Virus record (IMG/VR): IMGVR_UViG_3300042540_000307
Coordinates: 1-35,576 of that record
Direction: 5' to 3' (one strand)
DNA length: 35,576 nt
Origin: a virus
In this document: positions 6,973-14,968 of the stretch, piece by piece
Layout of the letters: each line of letters starts with the position of its first letter
Numbering within the stretch: position 1 is the first letter of the stretch
The notes under the pieces: model-generated
The model's input: only the letters and a program-made list of their open reading frames with translations
What the model was told of the DNA's origin: nothing
Databases searched by the model: none
Position numbers and translations under genes: made by a program

Positions 6973-7431
6973 TCAACTCGCGGCGGCACGCTTGGCGTTG
7001 CGAATGGCGCGGCGGACGAGCATGCGCCCGGCGACATCAACAAACGGCAGGCCGCGCTTGGTGGCTTCCTCGCGGAGCCAGCCCACCACGGTGTCGATGT
7101 TGGCCTCCACCCACTCGCAGCCAGCGGCATCCATGCGGGAGGCCCGGCTCTTGCACTTGCAGCCCTTCTCGTCGGCGTTGATGCCGAAGCGTGATAGCAG
7201 TGCCTTGAGCGCCGTGCCGGCGAGGCAGCGCGGGGCACGGGCCGTCTCGTCTTTTGCGACGTAGCCAGGTCGGTACTTGGCCTTAAGGGCTTCGTACTTC
7301 TCTGCCGTGAACGTGACGGCCTGTCCGTCCTCGCTCACTGTGCCGACGCTCAGGCAGTCTTCCAAGTACCCCGGCGGACGCCGCTGGGCAGTTGAATGAA
7401 CGGCCGACAGTGGAAACGTGACAGTCTTCAC
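6973..7431 (-). CDS. Hypothetical protein (152 aa)
   Basis: Family not recognised. The GTG at 7431 overlaps the stop of the Cys-rich gene as GTGA, which fixes the start. The C-terminal part (GINADEKGCKCKSRASRMD, then GCEWVEANIDTVVGWLREEA) resembles helical proteins I associate with planctomycete-type phages, where a CKCKSRA motif could bind metal. The position after the tail-fibre-like genes suggests a virion-associated or late accessory role, without proof. Confidence 0.6.
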   Translation of the reverse strand: MKTVTFPLSAVHSTAQRRPPGYLEDCLSVGTVSEDGQAVTFTAEKYEALKAKYRPGYVAKDETARAPRCLAGTALKALLSRFGINADEKGCKCKSRASRMDAAGCEWVEANIDTVVGWLREEATKRGLPFVDVAGRMLVRRAIRNAKRAAAS

Positions 7432-8225
7432 GGCGGGCAGATGAACTCCGGGTCGTCGTAGAACGTCCCAAACGGCGGCTCGGCTGGCGTCGTGCAAGGG
7501 CCGGTAAGGCCGGGGAGGCCCGTGAACTCGCGGTCAATGTACATCGGCCCATCAACCAGGTCCGCCGTCACGTCCGTCACGTTTCCGTCGCAGTCGGCTT
7601 TGAGTATTTTCCATTGCACTCTGCTGTCTGCGTTGCCGCTGCAATAATTAAAGTCGTCTTCCAATACATGGCACCCGGCGAACAACTGATTTACAACAAT
7701 CGCCCAGCGGCACCCGGCCAAAGCGTCTTCCGCATTGGCTTTCCATGTGTTTCCTGCGGGAAGCCCATTGCTGAATAATGTCTCGCCTCTGAATGGGTCA
7801 AAGATTGTCTGCTGCACCGCAACACCAACGACTCCGGGTGAGCACGGAGACGTGTCGTACGAAGCAGAAGCGACTTCAATCCGATTATCTCCCCAATCGC
7901 AACCAGACAAATCGCAGCACACGCCGTCGCAGCATGTGAAGTTGATCTCGTTGCAGCACACGCCGTTGCAGCATTTGCCTTCCGGGCAGCACTCTTGCCC
8001 GCACAGCACCCATCCTTCCGGGCACGGCTCGCATTCGCCGTCTACACAGTGCTCGTTTTCTCCGCAGCACACGTCGTTGCAGCAGGTCTCATTTTCGCCG
8101 CAACATTCTTCGCCGCAAATCTTGTCTTCTGGGCAACCAGGTGGACTGCAGCAACAATCCAATGAGGATGCGAGATCGCCGTTGTCTCGCTTTATCAAGG
8201 AGTTGCCGTTGAGGATGAGCGGCAT
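7428..8225 (-). CDS. Extreme Cys-rich repeat protein, probable virion surface protein
   Basis: A 265-aa protein. Residues about 24-109 hold 26 cysteines, mostly as CC pairs spaced by three residues (CCNDVCC, CCNGVCC, CCDGVCC) with CGEECCGENETCC and CGQECCPEGKCC in between. The spacing resembles granulin-like or other disulfide-ladder modules. The rest (about 110-265) is an Asp/Gly-rich beta-like domain with scattered Cys. No signal peptide or transmembrane segment is seen. It lies directly after tail/fibre-like genes, so a disulfide-stabilised appendage tip or receptor-binding module is likely but inferred. Metal binding is an alternative. The DNA is locally less GC-rich than its neighbours. 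Confidence 0.75.
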   Translation of the reverse strand: MPLILNGNSLIKRDNGDLASSLDCCCSPPGCPEDKICGEECCGENETCCNDVCCGENEHCVDGECEPCPEGWVLCGQECCPEGKCCNGVCCNEINFTCCDGVCCDLSGCDWGDNRIEVASASYDTSPCSPGVVGVAVQQTIFDPFRGETLFSNGLPAGNTWKANAEDALAGCRWAIVVNQLFAGCHVLEDDFNYCSGNADSRVQWKILKADCDGNVTDVTADLVDGPMYIDREFTGLPGLTGPCTTPAEPPFGTFYDDPEFICPP

Positions 8226-8228
8226 CGA

Positions 8229-8555
8229 TCAGTCGCTCTCGAGGTACGACGCCGTCAGGTGAATGGCGTTCGCCGTGTTGGCGACGACCTTGAGCGTTGC
8301 GCCGGGCCCCAGCGTGACGGCTGCCGCTAGGGGCTGAATCGTAGCTGCTGCCGTAACCTGCGTCACGCGAAAGAGGTACACATCGGCGGCCGTGGTCGGT
8401 GCCATGATCACGTCGCACGACGCCGTGCCAGACGTGTTGGCGTTGCAGATCGTGATGCTTCGCAGAATGGCTGTGGAGTTCGTGCTGAGCGTAAACGCCG
8501 TGAACGTGTTTGTCGTGGTGACGGCGGTTGCAAAAAGTCGGAACACGTCGGCCAT
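8229..8555 (-). CDS. Phage structural-type protein (108 aa)
   Basis: A Thr/Ala-rich beta-type protein (TTTNTFTAFTLSTNSTAIL, then IQPLAAAVTLGPGATLKVV) of the kind found as small tail or capsid-decoration proteins. Repeated TxxT and AAAVTL patterns suggest a beta-sandwich. No specific family. GGGGTG lies 6 nt before the ATG at 8555. It sits between the larger fibre-like protein and the Cys-rich gene, in one transcript. Confidence 0.65.
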   Translation of the reverse strand: MADVFRLFATAVTTTNTFTAFTLSTNSTAILRSITICNANTSGTASCDVIMAPTTAADVYLFRVTQVTAAATIQPLAAAVTLGPGATLKVVANTANAIHLTASYLESD

Positions 8556-8558
8556 TAG

Positions 8559-9050
8559 TCACCCCAAAAAAGTTGATATTTGCGCCGGACTCGCGACTTG
8601 CTTGCACTCCGAAACAGATTCCCACTTCATAAACCCAGCGTCGTCGACCGTGAAAACGCGCATTGATAGGCCTGAGTAGTTCGGCTGCACAGTCAAATCT
8701 GCTTGGGCTAGATACCACGCCGTTCCTTCTTTTGCTATCAGCACGGTACACGCCGTCGTGGGGTTCAAGTTCAGGTATGTGTTAGTCGCCAAAACTGTGT
8801 TTGGCGTGTTTGTTTGGCCCTTAAATGTCAACACCTTCGACGTGTTGATGCTCCACGACCCGGTAAAGGTGCAGACGCGGAAGACCTTGCCGGCCGGGCC
8901 GCCGTCGAGGCGATAGCCCAGCGTCGGGCCATGCGACGATGCAGCATCCGCCTCGACGGCACGCACCGCCTTGGCAATGCGATCCGCAGCCGGCCGCGTG
9001 AACGTGACCCGCTCGACCCGAGCCGCCTTGCCGTCTGGGCGTGGGGGCAC
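8559..9050 (-). CDS. Probable tail/fibre structural protein (163 aa)
   Basis: The start is best placed at GTG 9050: the preceding gene stops at 9052 and CGAGGACTGAC supplies a ribosome-binding site. A TTG at 9077 is possible but would overlap. The N-terminal helix (PADRIAKAVRAVEADA) could join a trimeric fibre; the remainder (VFRVCTFTGSWSINTSKVLTF, then LNLNPTTACTVLIAKEG and WYLAQAD) is beta-rich. No family recognised with certainty. Confidence 0.6.
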   Translation of the reverse strand: MPPRPDGKAARVERVTFTRPAADRIAKAVRAVEADAASSHGPTLGYRLDGGPAGKVFRVCTFTGSWSINTSKVLTFKGQTNTPNTVLATNTYLNLNPTTACTVLIAKEGTAWYLAQADLTVQPNYSGLSMRVFTVDDAGFMKWESVSECKQVASPAQISTFLG

Positions 9051-9051
9051 G

Positions 9052-9423
9052 TCAGTCCTCGTAAATCGTAACGACAAGCCTGGTCGTGCCGGCCACCGCT
9101 GCCTTGGCGGCGTAGTCGCCGGCTGCCAGCCGTAGGACCGCAGCCTCGCCGCCCTTCAGCCGCACCGTCTCGTGTAGCGTGTTGCTCACAACCCGGCCGA
9201 ACGACACCGTGTGGGTCTCTGACGTGGCCAGGTTGCGGGCGAAGCACAGGCCGACCGCGCCGAGGTTGGCCGTGCTGATGGCGGTCGTGTTTGTGCCCAG
9301 CCCCAGCGTCACGCTGATGACGCCGGCCGTAGCCATGTTGGCCGTGATGCCAGACGCGGCGAATGACTGCGACAAGGCACCCTTCGACACCTGGCCGTTA
9401 ATGGTGTAGTTCACGTCTGGCAT
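9052..9423 (-). CDS. Structural protein, small beta-rich (123 aa)
   Basis: A 123-aa protein rich in Thr, Ala and Val (YTINGQVSKGALSQSFAASG, then SVTLGLGTNTTAISTANLGA). AGGAGATTCCC precedes the ATG at 9423. Composition and position downstream of the tape-measure gene suggest a baseplate or fibre component. No enzyme motif is seen. The next gene starts one base after its stop, so translation is coupled. Confidence 0.65.
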   Translation of the reverse strand: MPDVNYTINGQVSKGALSQSFAASGITANMATAGVISVTLGLGTNTTAISTANLGAVGLCFARNLATSETHTVSFGRVVSNTLHETVRLKGGEAAVLRLAAGDYAAKAAVAGTTRLVVTIYED

Positions 9424-9432
9424 GGGAATCTC

Positions 9433-10431
9433 CTAGAACGGCGGCGTGCCGAAGAACTGGTTAAAGTCGATAATTGGATGCACTCGGCGGGCAAGGATGT
9501 CCGGGCTCGAGCCGGCGCTCTTAAGGCTGCCGTCGTTGTTGAGGGCTGCGGGCGTTGGTGAGTTGTGTTTGTCGCCGCCTTCGGGTGCGTAGACCCACGC
9601 ACGTTTTTTGACGCCGCCCGCCTGACGAGCTTTCTTCTGCTTGATCGTCACGCCGGTCTGCCCAACGGCCGTTCCGTTTTGATTGGTCAGCGACAGCGGA
9701 GGGTCAGACGTGTCAGCACCGGCCCCGGTAGAAGTGGCCGTGTCGCTGTTGGCGTCCTGTGCGATGTAGTTGAAACCCACGTCGGGCAAAAACAGCAGGT
9801 GCGTACGTGGGTTGTAGACGAGCTCGGTCGTAAACGACCAATAGCGGATCTCTACGTCGTTCACGACCTCGACTTGGGCCTGCCCACTGATCCCAGCACA
9901 CATCCACGTATATGGCTGGCCTCCCAAGTACTGGCCGCTGTTGAGGCAGTTTGTGATGTTGGCAGCCGTGACGTAGTCAAATGTCGGACGGTTGCCGGTA
10001 ATCGTCGCCCGCAGTTGCGACTCCGTGGTGGTCGCGCCTTCAAACACGTCGCCAGCCGAGTTAACCAGCGGCGCTATGGCAGTCCCGTCGTAGTAAAACA
10101 GCGCCGGAACCTCGACGCCGCTCGTGGCAAAGCTCCACACGTCGGCGCGGGCCAGCGGATTAGGGTCAAGGTTCTCTTGCCTAGGCAGTTCGTAGGAAAA
10201 CGTCGCCTCAACGTGGTGGCGATCCGTCTCGGTGAAACTGCCGTTGAGGCAGCGAAGATACGGATATTCCGGGTGAGCGGACCCGTGGAAGATGCCGATG
10301 GCGTTGATGACGAGCTGCTGTGCGGTCGGCTCGTCCACCGTGACGACGAAGCGACGCTCGGCAGTCGGTGCCTCGCCGAAGCGATGCGAGAACGTGCGAG
10401 GCAGAACCTCGCGGTAGTTGATGACTGCCAT
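9433..10431 (-). CDS. Conserved-looking distal tail protein (332 aa)
   Basis: A 332-aa protein beginning MAVINYREVLPRTFSHRFGE; its stop-start context with the tape-measure gene is TGATG, with GGAGGCGG as the ribosome-binding site. A repeated theme of about 100 residues (RRFVVTVDEPTAQQLVINAI, later ESQLRATITGNRPTFDYVTA and VEIRYWSFTTELVYNPRTHL) suggests tandem beta domains. It follows the tape measure, where distal tail and baseplate hub genes normally lie; the fit is positional. No specific family named. Confidence 0.65.
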   Translation of the reverse strand: MAVINYREVLPRTFSHRFGEAPTAERRFVVTVDEPTAQQLVINAIGIFHGSAHPEYPYLRCLNGSFTETDRHHVEATFSYELPRQENLDPNPLARADVWSFATSGVEVPALFYYDGTAIAPLVNSAGDVFEGATTTESQLRATITGNRPTFDYVTAANITNCLNSGQYLGGQPYTWMCAGISGQAQVEVVNDVEIRYWSFTTELVYNPRTHLLFLPDVGFNYIAQDANSDTATSTGAGADTSDPPLSLTNQNGTAVGQTGVTIKQKKARQAGGVKKRAWVYAPEGGDKHNSPTPAALNNDGSLKSAGSSPDILARRVHPIIDFNQFFGTPPF

Positions 10432-11765
10432 CACCCGCCTCCAGCGATTTCGACGGGTGCGGTGGCTTGCTGCTCGAGCAAGCGATTTGTGCGGCGTTGC
10501 TCGTTGAGCTGGTCCTCTTGCACGACCACGGCTTCCCCGGTCGCTGTCTCGCGTTGCCTTTGAGCGAGCGAGTCCTGGGCGTTGTTGATGGCTGCGTTGA
10601 AGTTGGCTTGTAGCCTGTTGAGTGCGCTGTCTGCCTGTCGGCCTTCAAGGCGGGCCGTCAGGATTTCGATCTGCCGCTGGCGAGCCTGAGCCTCTGGCGT
10701 GTTGGCATTAGGGGCACCGGCGAAACCGCCGGTTGGATCACGCTCGCCAAGCCGGATTTGCTCGTTGCGAAGCTCCTCGATGAGCTTCTCCGTGTCGCTG
10801 CGAATGTCGAGCCCGAGGATCGGTGCGAACTTCTTGACGAATGCTTCAATGAATTTGGCAAGCTCAAAGAATGCGCCGCCCGCAAGCTCAATAAACGACA
10901 GCAGACCTTGCGCGATGTTCTGGGCTAGCTGCTGCGGGCCAGCGGCACGAATGACGCCTAGAAGGTCTTCTGCGATCTGGCCGATAGGCCCGGCAAGTTC
11001 GCCAAGGATTTGATTGGAAAGGTTGGTGACGACCGTTTGGACCCTTCCAAACCTGTCGAACATGTTGTCGATTTCTTTGACGGCGTCTTCCTTGATGATG
11101 CCGCCAAGTGCTTCGGTGTCCCTGCGGATGCTTTCTAGGTAGCCTGGCCCTTGAGTAAACAATTCTCCGAGTTCGATGCCGCCTTTCCCGAAGAACTGCA
11201 CAGCCCTTGCCGCTCGTTCGGTCGGGTCTGCAATTCGAGACAGCGCATCAACAATAGTTTCAAATTGCTTTTCCGGGCTTAAAGCTTTTAAGTCTGAAAA
11301 GACTATGCCGAGATCCTTAAAGCTCTTCTGGGCTTTTTCGTCGAGAGTGGCTTTGCCGATATTCACTGTGAGCTTTTGAATCTGTTTTGCGAACGATTCG
11401 ATCTCGACGCCGTTTTCAGCGGCGGCCCGGCTGTAAGCCTGCAATGCTTCAACGCCCACGCCAGTTCGATTCGCCACGTCGTTGAGCGCGTCGAGCTGCT
11501 TGCCGGCGTTTAGCGCGAAGCTGGCAATCCGAGTGGCCGCGCCAGTTACGGCACCTGCAAGGCTTGTAAAGGCCCCGGTCGCCGCCTGGATGCCATCAAG
11601 AGCCAGCCGCCCGATCTCGATGTTCTTGAGCGTGCCGAGATCCTTGGACGCCTTGACGCCGGCCTGGCCCATCGCGTCGAGCTTCTGGTTCACATCCGCG
11701 ACGGCCTGCGCCAGTTGTGCCGTGTTGGCACTAATCTGCATCGCGAGTCCGAGTGCGGTGCTCAT
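10431..11765 (-). CDS. Tail tape-measure-like protein
   Basis: A 444-aa protein with long amphipathic helices (ISANTAQLAQAVADVNQKLD, then ASKDLGTLKNIEIGRLALDG) and a hydrophobic, Gly/Ala-rich region typical of tape-measure proteins, including VANRTGVGVEALQAYSRAA, a conserved theme in that family. It is short for a tape measure, implying a tail of roughly 65 nm by the usual 0.15 nm per residue rule. It follows the two tail-assembly chaperone frames, as expected. The last 120 residues (LEGRQADSALNRLQANFNAA) are coiled-coil-like. Part of the gene is less GC-rich than its surroundings. Confidence 0.85.
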   Translation of the reverse strand: MSTALGLAMQISANTAQLAQAVADVNQKLDAMGQAGVKASKDLGTLKNIEIGRLALDGIQAATGAFTSLAGAVTGAATRIASFALNAGKQLDALNDVANRTGVGVEALQAYSRAAAENGVEIESFAKQIQKLTVNIGKATLDEKAQKSFKDLGIVFSDLKALSPEKQFETIVDALSRIADPTERAARAVQFFGKGGIELGELFTQGPGYLESIRRDTEALGGIIKEDAVKEIDNMFDRFGRVQTVVTNLSNQILGELAGPIGQIAEDLLGVIRAAGPQQLAQNIAQGLLSFIELAGGAFFELAKFIEAFVKKFAPILGLDIRSDTEKLIEELRNEQIRLGERDPTGGFAGAPNANTPEAQARQRQIEILTARLEGRQADSALNRLQANFNAAINNAQDSLAQRQRETATGEAVVVQEDQLNEQRRTNRLLEQQATAPVEIAGGG

Positions 11766-11769
11766 GGCG

Positions 11770-12078
11770 TCACTTGCCGTCCAAGTCCTGCTTCATCTGG
11801 GCCAGCACGCTCAACATCTGCGATGGATGCTGCGGTGGCCGCTCGGTTGGAATGAAGTCGCTAGGCTTTGGTGCGTGTCCTCTGCGTGCGTGTGGTGCCA
11901 GCGTGACGCTGGCGAGTATTCCTGTCTGGGCCCACGAGTTGTCGAGCGGCTGGAAGAACCGTGCCCACGCTAGCCACTCGGACAACTCTCGCGAGTCCAT
12001 CCGCTGCTCGAGCTCGCCGACCGTCATTTTCAAATGACCGGCCAGCATGAACAGAAACTGCCGCGACGGGCGGGCGCT
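11770..12078 (-). CDS. Tail-assembly chaperone, frameshift extension (lambda GT-like T part)
   Basis: The open frame is +1 relative to the upstream chaperone gene. It carries LAGHLKMTVGELEQRMDSRELSEWLAW, the hallmark of the DUF4035/T-type C-terminal domain that binds the tape measure. Upstream of the ATG at 12048 the frame stays open (SFSARPSRQFLF) back to the end of the upstream gene at 12077, so its natural expression is as a fusion of about 219 aa. Independent initiation at 12048 is possible, but the RQFLF residues before it look like part of the family domain. Confidence 0.85.
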   Translation of the reverse strand, partial: SARPSRQFLFMLAGHLKMTVGELEQRMDSRELSEWLAWARFFQPLDNSWAQTGILASVTLAPHARRGHAPKPSDFIPTERPPQHPSQMLSVLAQMKQDLDGK

Positions 12079-12088
12079 AAAGCTCCCC
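12076..12088 (-). promoter_or_regulatory. Programmed +1 ribosomal frameshift site
   Basis: Read on the minus strand: GGG GAG CTT TAG C. GGGGAG is Shine-Dalgarno-like, CTT is the slippery codon (12080-12082) and TAG (12077-12079) the slow stop. Slipping one base forward gives CTT, then AGC, and enters the T-part frame. The same element order (SD-like purines, CUU, stop, C) governs prfB. Tail chaperones commonly use -1 sites, so +1 here is distinctive. Confidence 0.7.
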
Positions 12089-12430
12089 GGCGAGTTCGAC
12101 TACGTCCGCCTCCGTGAGTTTGTTGTGTTTCTGGGCCACGTCGAACAGTTCGCCCATTACGGCACCGTCCAAGGCTGCCGCCTCGTCCATCTCGTTGTCT
12201 TTCCAGATTCGTTCGCCGTGCTCGTCGCACAACGTCCGCACAAGGTAAAACGCCCGGAAGTTGCGGAACTTCTCGACACCTTTGCTGCGCATGTCTATCC
12301 ACGCGAGCTCCCAATCGTCCCGCTCGCCGACGCTCATGACGCGGACGAACACGTCGAGATTCCACTCCTTGACGTGAACCTTCAGCGGCTTACGAACGCT
12401 GGCGGCTTTGATGCGTTCCTTGAGTCCCAT
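12077..12430 (-). CDS. Tail-assembly chaperone (lambda G-like)
   Basis: A 117-aa acidic protein (KPLKVHVKEWNLDVFVRVMS, then GVEKFRNFRAFYLVRTLCD and AQKHNKLTEADVVEL) matching small tail-tube-associated chaperones of the G type. It overlaps no other gene at its start; the preceding stop is at 12432. It ends with CTT TAG C preceded by GGGGAG, which matches the layout of the prfB (RF2) +1 frameshift site, so it should also give a longer G-T fusion. The ratio of the two products is normally critical for tape-measure chaperoning. Confidence 0.85.
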   Translation of the reverse strand: MGLKERIKAASVRKPLKVHVKEWNLDVFVRVMSVGERDDWELAWIDMRSKGVEKFRNFRAFYLVRTLCDEHGERIWKDNEMDEAAALDGAVMGELFDVAQKHNKLTEADVVELAGEL

Positions 12431-12431
12431 G

Positions 12432-12752
12432 TCAGTTGTCCAAGAGTTTGAGAGTCACGGTGAACCGCGTCACGTCGTTCGCTTGAGACGTGACGGCCAC
12501 CGACTCCCATACTGCATAGTTCGTCAAGGATTGGCCGCCGCCAGTGATGACGAGCTGAGCCCGCGTGCCGTAGTTGCTGATGCCTGTGTTGTTGGCACCG
12601 AGGCACTCGACGGTCACGCTGCCGGCGTCATCGGTCCACGGCACACTGCGGCCCTTTGACGGGCCGCCGCCGTATGTCCACGAGAGACCGACGACTTCTT
12701 GGAACGCTAGAGCGTTCCAGGTCACGGTGATTCCGGTCGCGTAGGTCGCCAC
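12432..12752 (-). CDS. Tail protein, beta-type (106 aa)
   Basis: A GTG start at 12752 with GGAGAC about 7 nt upstream. A 106-aa beta-rich protein (TYATGITVTWNALAFQEVVG, then TRFTVTLKLLDN) just after the tail-tube candidate. It could be a tail-tube or tail-associated immunoglobulin-like protein; the WNALAFQEVVGLSWTYGGG part is reminiscent of small phage tail proteins. No catalytic motif. Its position before the chaperone pair fits a tail-tube or minor-tail role. Confidence 0.65.
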   Translation of the reverse strand: MATYATGITVTWNALAFQEVVGLSWTYGGGPSKGRSVPWTDDAGSVTVECLGANNTGISNYGTRAQLVITGGGQSLTNYAVWESVAVTSQANDVTRFTVTLKLLDN

Positions 12753-12770
12753 GGGTTTGTCTCCGTGCGA

Positions 12771-13148
12771 CTACGGCACCTGGAAGGCTGCGGAACCACG
12801 GACGGCATCGTTGATCGCCAGCGTGACGCTGGAGTTTTTGCACGTCGCGGTGACGCTCAACGTGATGCCGCCGGCAATCGTCAGCGTCCCGGTCTGGCCC
12901 TGGGCGATCGGCGCGCCGCTGTTCGGCATGTACTCGATGCTGACTTCCTTGCCGGTGTCGCCGGCCGAGCCCTTGAGAGGACGTGCCAGTGTCAGCACCG
13001 TTGCCCCGGTGGTCTGCCCCAGGTGGGACACGTCGATCTGGTCCGTGGCGGCGTTGTCGGTGATCGAGTACGTGATGCTCGTCACGGTGAACGTCGTTCC
13101 GCCAAAGGAGAACGTCGTGCCGCTGGAATCATGGGGCGTGTAAGGCAT
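12771..13148 (-). CDS. Tail-tube/major tail protein candidate (125 aa)
   Basis: A 125-aa protein with many Thr/Gly-rich beta strands (GTTFSFGGTTFTVTSITYSI, then VSIEYMPNSG and GTLTIAGGITLSVTATCKN). The pattern FGGTTFTVTSITYS and PLKGSAGDTGKEVSIEYMP fits small tail-tube proteins. Position after the tail terminator and before the chaperones is canonical for the major tail protein. There are two tail-tube-like candidates here (this and 12432-12752); which is the tube cannot be decided. Confidence 0.65.
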   Translation of the reverse strand: MPYTPHDSSGTTFSFGGTTFTVTSITYSITDNAATDQIDVSHLGQTTGATVLTLARPLKGSAGDTGKEVSIEYMPNSGAPIAQGQTGTLTIAGGITLSVTATCKNSSVTLAINDAVRGSAAFQVP

Positions 13149-13151
13149 GTG

Positions 13152-13565
13152 CTATTCGCTCCACCAAACGTCGTAACGCTGCGTCACCCGATACACCGGC
13201 GGAAGATCCGCTCCCGCCAGCGTCACAAAGTCGTCGGATTCGTCCTCGAGCGACGTTTGCTTAACCTCTGTATTGTCCGACGTACCGCCGTATCCATCCA
13301 GAACCGAGCGCACAGCGTCCGCCACGTCGCGGGCCTCGCGGTAGGTGGTGCCGTAGATTTCGTATTCCAGCGACACACGCGGGATTCCGGCCGGCTTGCC
13401 GAGCGTCTGCTCTCGCTCAATCGCAGACCGCCGCCAATGGATGAACGGCAGGGTGGCGGAAGCCGGCGCGAGCTGCGGGTAGACCCGCGTGCCCACCAGC
13501 ATGCAGACGTACGGATCGTCCACAAGGGCGTTACGCAGGACGGTTTCGGGGGATTTAAGTGGCAT
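13152..13565 (-). CDS. Tail terminator/completion protein (DUF3168-like)
   Basis: A 137-aa protein with the family pattern: N-terminal helix (ETVLRNALVDDPYVCMLVGTR), then VYPQLAPASATLPFIHWRR, a helix (REARDVADAVRSVLDGYGG) and the final YRVTQRYDVWW strand. DUF3168/gpU-like proteins cap the tail tube and join it to the head. Position between the gp10-like and tail-tube genes agrees. A ribosome-binding site (GGTAGGTAGAG) precedes the ATG. Confidence 0.8.
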   Translation of the reverse strand: MPLKSPETVLRNALVDDPYVCMLVGTRVYPQLAPASATLPFIHWRRSAIEREQTLGKPAGIPRVSLEYEIYGTTYREARDVADAVRSVLDGYGGTSDNTEVKQTSLEDESDDFVTLAGADLPPVYRVTQRYDVWWSE

Positions 13566-13569
13566 AGCT

Positions 13570-14220
13570 CTACCTACCCCGCGACCTTCGGAACGGACTG
13601 GCCATTTCTTTTAGCGCGTTATTTAAGGCGACAGTCATTTCTTTGTTCATGCCTGCAGAGATTGTCGCGCGAGTCTGTTCAAACGCCGTTTTGATTGGCG
13701 GCTTGCCGCTCTTGCCGCCTATCGGAAACTTCCCCAGGTCAACCGTTTCGCCTTTTCTGACGGCCTTGAAAAATCCCTTGGGCGGTTTTGGTGTTGTCGC
13801 AATTCGGCCAGACCTCTTGGCCACCGAGATTTTGACCGGCCCGCTGCGCGTGAAGCTGCTGGCAATACGGCCTTTCGTGCGCCTGTCTTTCGTGCCGAAC
13901 TCGAGGAATCCTTGGTGTTGGCCTTTTTCGTTGCTCTTGAGCTCTGATGCCTTCCGGCGTGGAGCTGCCGTGTAGCCAACGAGGGCCACGCCCGACCCGG
14001 TTCGCGTGTACCGCTTCGTCTTTTTGCGAATGGCACGCTTGAGGTTGCCTGTCGGACCTCGCGGCGTCAGGACTTTGACGGCACGCAAGCCTGGCTCGAT
14101 GGCTTTTCCAAGCGCTGCAGCCATGTACTTGGCGGCAATGTTTTTGGGCAGGCCGCGAAACGCTGCCCTGATGGCGTCCAGCTCTGGAAACTCAACGGTG
14201 ATGCTCGGCCCGTCCGCCAT
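13570..14220 (-). CDS. HK97 gp10-like neck/tail-completion protein
   Basis: A 216-aa basic protein: MADGPSITVEFPELDAIRAA, then KNIAAKYMAAALGKAIEPGL, TPRGPTGNLKRAIRKKTKRY and GFLEFGTKDRR, which follow the gp10-like order (helical start, RTGNLKxSI-type loop, FLExGT motif). These proteins complete the head-tail neck. The start ATG at 14220 overlaps the previous stop in a TGATG arrangement. The C-terminal half is unusually Lys-rich (KISVAKRSGRIATTPKPPKG). Confidence 0.8.
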   Translation of the reverse strand: MADGPSITVEFPELDAIRAAFRGLPKNIAAKYMAAALGKAIEPGLRAVKVLTPRGPTGNLKRAIRKKTKRYTRTGSGVALVGYTAAPRRKASELKSNEKGQHQGFLEFGTKDRRTKGRIASSFTRSGPVKISVAKRSGRIATTPKPPKGFFKAVRKGETVDLGKFPIGGKSGKPPIKTAFEQTRATISAGMNKEMTVALNNALKEMASPFRRSRGR

Positions 14221-14537
14221 CACGCCACCTCTTCGCAGATGGCGACGTGTTCGCTGCGGTTGCCGTACTCGAGCAGGTTCACGATGTTGAGCGTGCGGTC
14301 ACGCCATGAGAGCCGCATGTTCTGCGTGAGCCCGGTGAGGTAACGCAGCCGCACCCGGTGCGTGATCGTGACTTCCTGCTTGCCGGCCTCTAACGCTTCG
14401 CGAGCAGACACGCCTTCGACGCTGGCCCACACGGTCTGCCAATCGCTCCACGACATGACGGCTTCGCCCAGGCTGTTCCGCGTCTGCGTCGCCTGCTGCA
14501 CCGTCACGCGCTCGCGGAGCTTGCCGGGGTCAATCAT
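14220..14537 (-). CDS. Head-closure protein (head-tail adaptor family)
   Basis: A 105-aa protein with MIDPGKLRERVTVQQATQTR, then WQTVWASVEGVSAREALEAG and THRVRLRYLTGLTQNMRLSW, the classical pattern of the SPP1 gp16-like head closure/stopper family. It fits between the connector and the tail-completion protein. Starts within the preceding stop (ATGA, 14534-14537). Confidence 0.88.
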   Translation of the reverse strand: MIDPGKLRERVTVQQATQTRNSLGEAVMSWSDWQTVWASVEGVSAREALEAGKQEVTITHRVRLRYLTGLTQNMRLSWRDRTLNIVNLLEYGNRSEHVAICEEVA

Positions 14538-14968
14538 GTGCCGTAGAGCACGATGGTGTAGGTGCCTGTGCTGCCGGCACCACCCGCACTTAGGGAAAGC
14601 GAAAACGGCTGGCCAGCAAGGCTACATACGGCAGTTTCGCCAAGACGCGACACAAGCGAAAACTGGTTGCTTCCATCTTCAGTAAGTCGTCGCGATGTGT
14701 TGCCAAATGACGAACCTTGCCACCGAAAAGCTATGCGAGAAAGATCGCTAACGGTAACTAGGTCTCCGCTCGCATTGCGATACAAATCAGACAGGCCGCC
14801 CAGCGAAACCGCTGCCGTCCCGGCCGTCCCGGTGATAATCGCCACCTTGCCCGTCGTGTACTCGGTCGTGTCTCGAAGTGCGATCGTCTTCAGAGATTGC
14901 ACGCCGCTCGACGTAGTGGAGTCGCGGAACTCGACGTTGACCGATATGGAACCCGAGACGTTGCTCAT
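14534..14968 (-). CDS. Unassigned virion-module protein (144 aa)
   Basis: A beta-type protein (SGSISVNVEFRDSTTSSGVQ, then GKVAIITGTAGTAAVSLGGL and STGTYTIVLYGT). It lies between the connector and head-closure genes, where unknown decoration or structural proteins are common, and it is coupled to both by ATGA overlaps. The DNA is less GC-rich than adjacent genes. No family recognised. Confidence 0.65.
   Translation of the reverse strand: MSNVSGSISVNVEFRDSTTSSGVQSLKTIALRDTTEYTTGKVAIITGTAGTAAVSLGGLSDLYRNASGDLVTVSDLSRIAFRWQGSSFGNTSRRLTEDGSNQFSLVSRLGETAVCSLAGQPFSLSLSAGGAGSTGTYTIVLYGT

Noticed and set aside
9565-10563. Plus-strand ORF of 332 codons opposite the distal tail gene
   Set aside because: Antisense shadow of a coupled structural gene; composition typical of non-coding frames.
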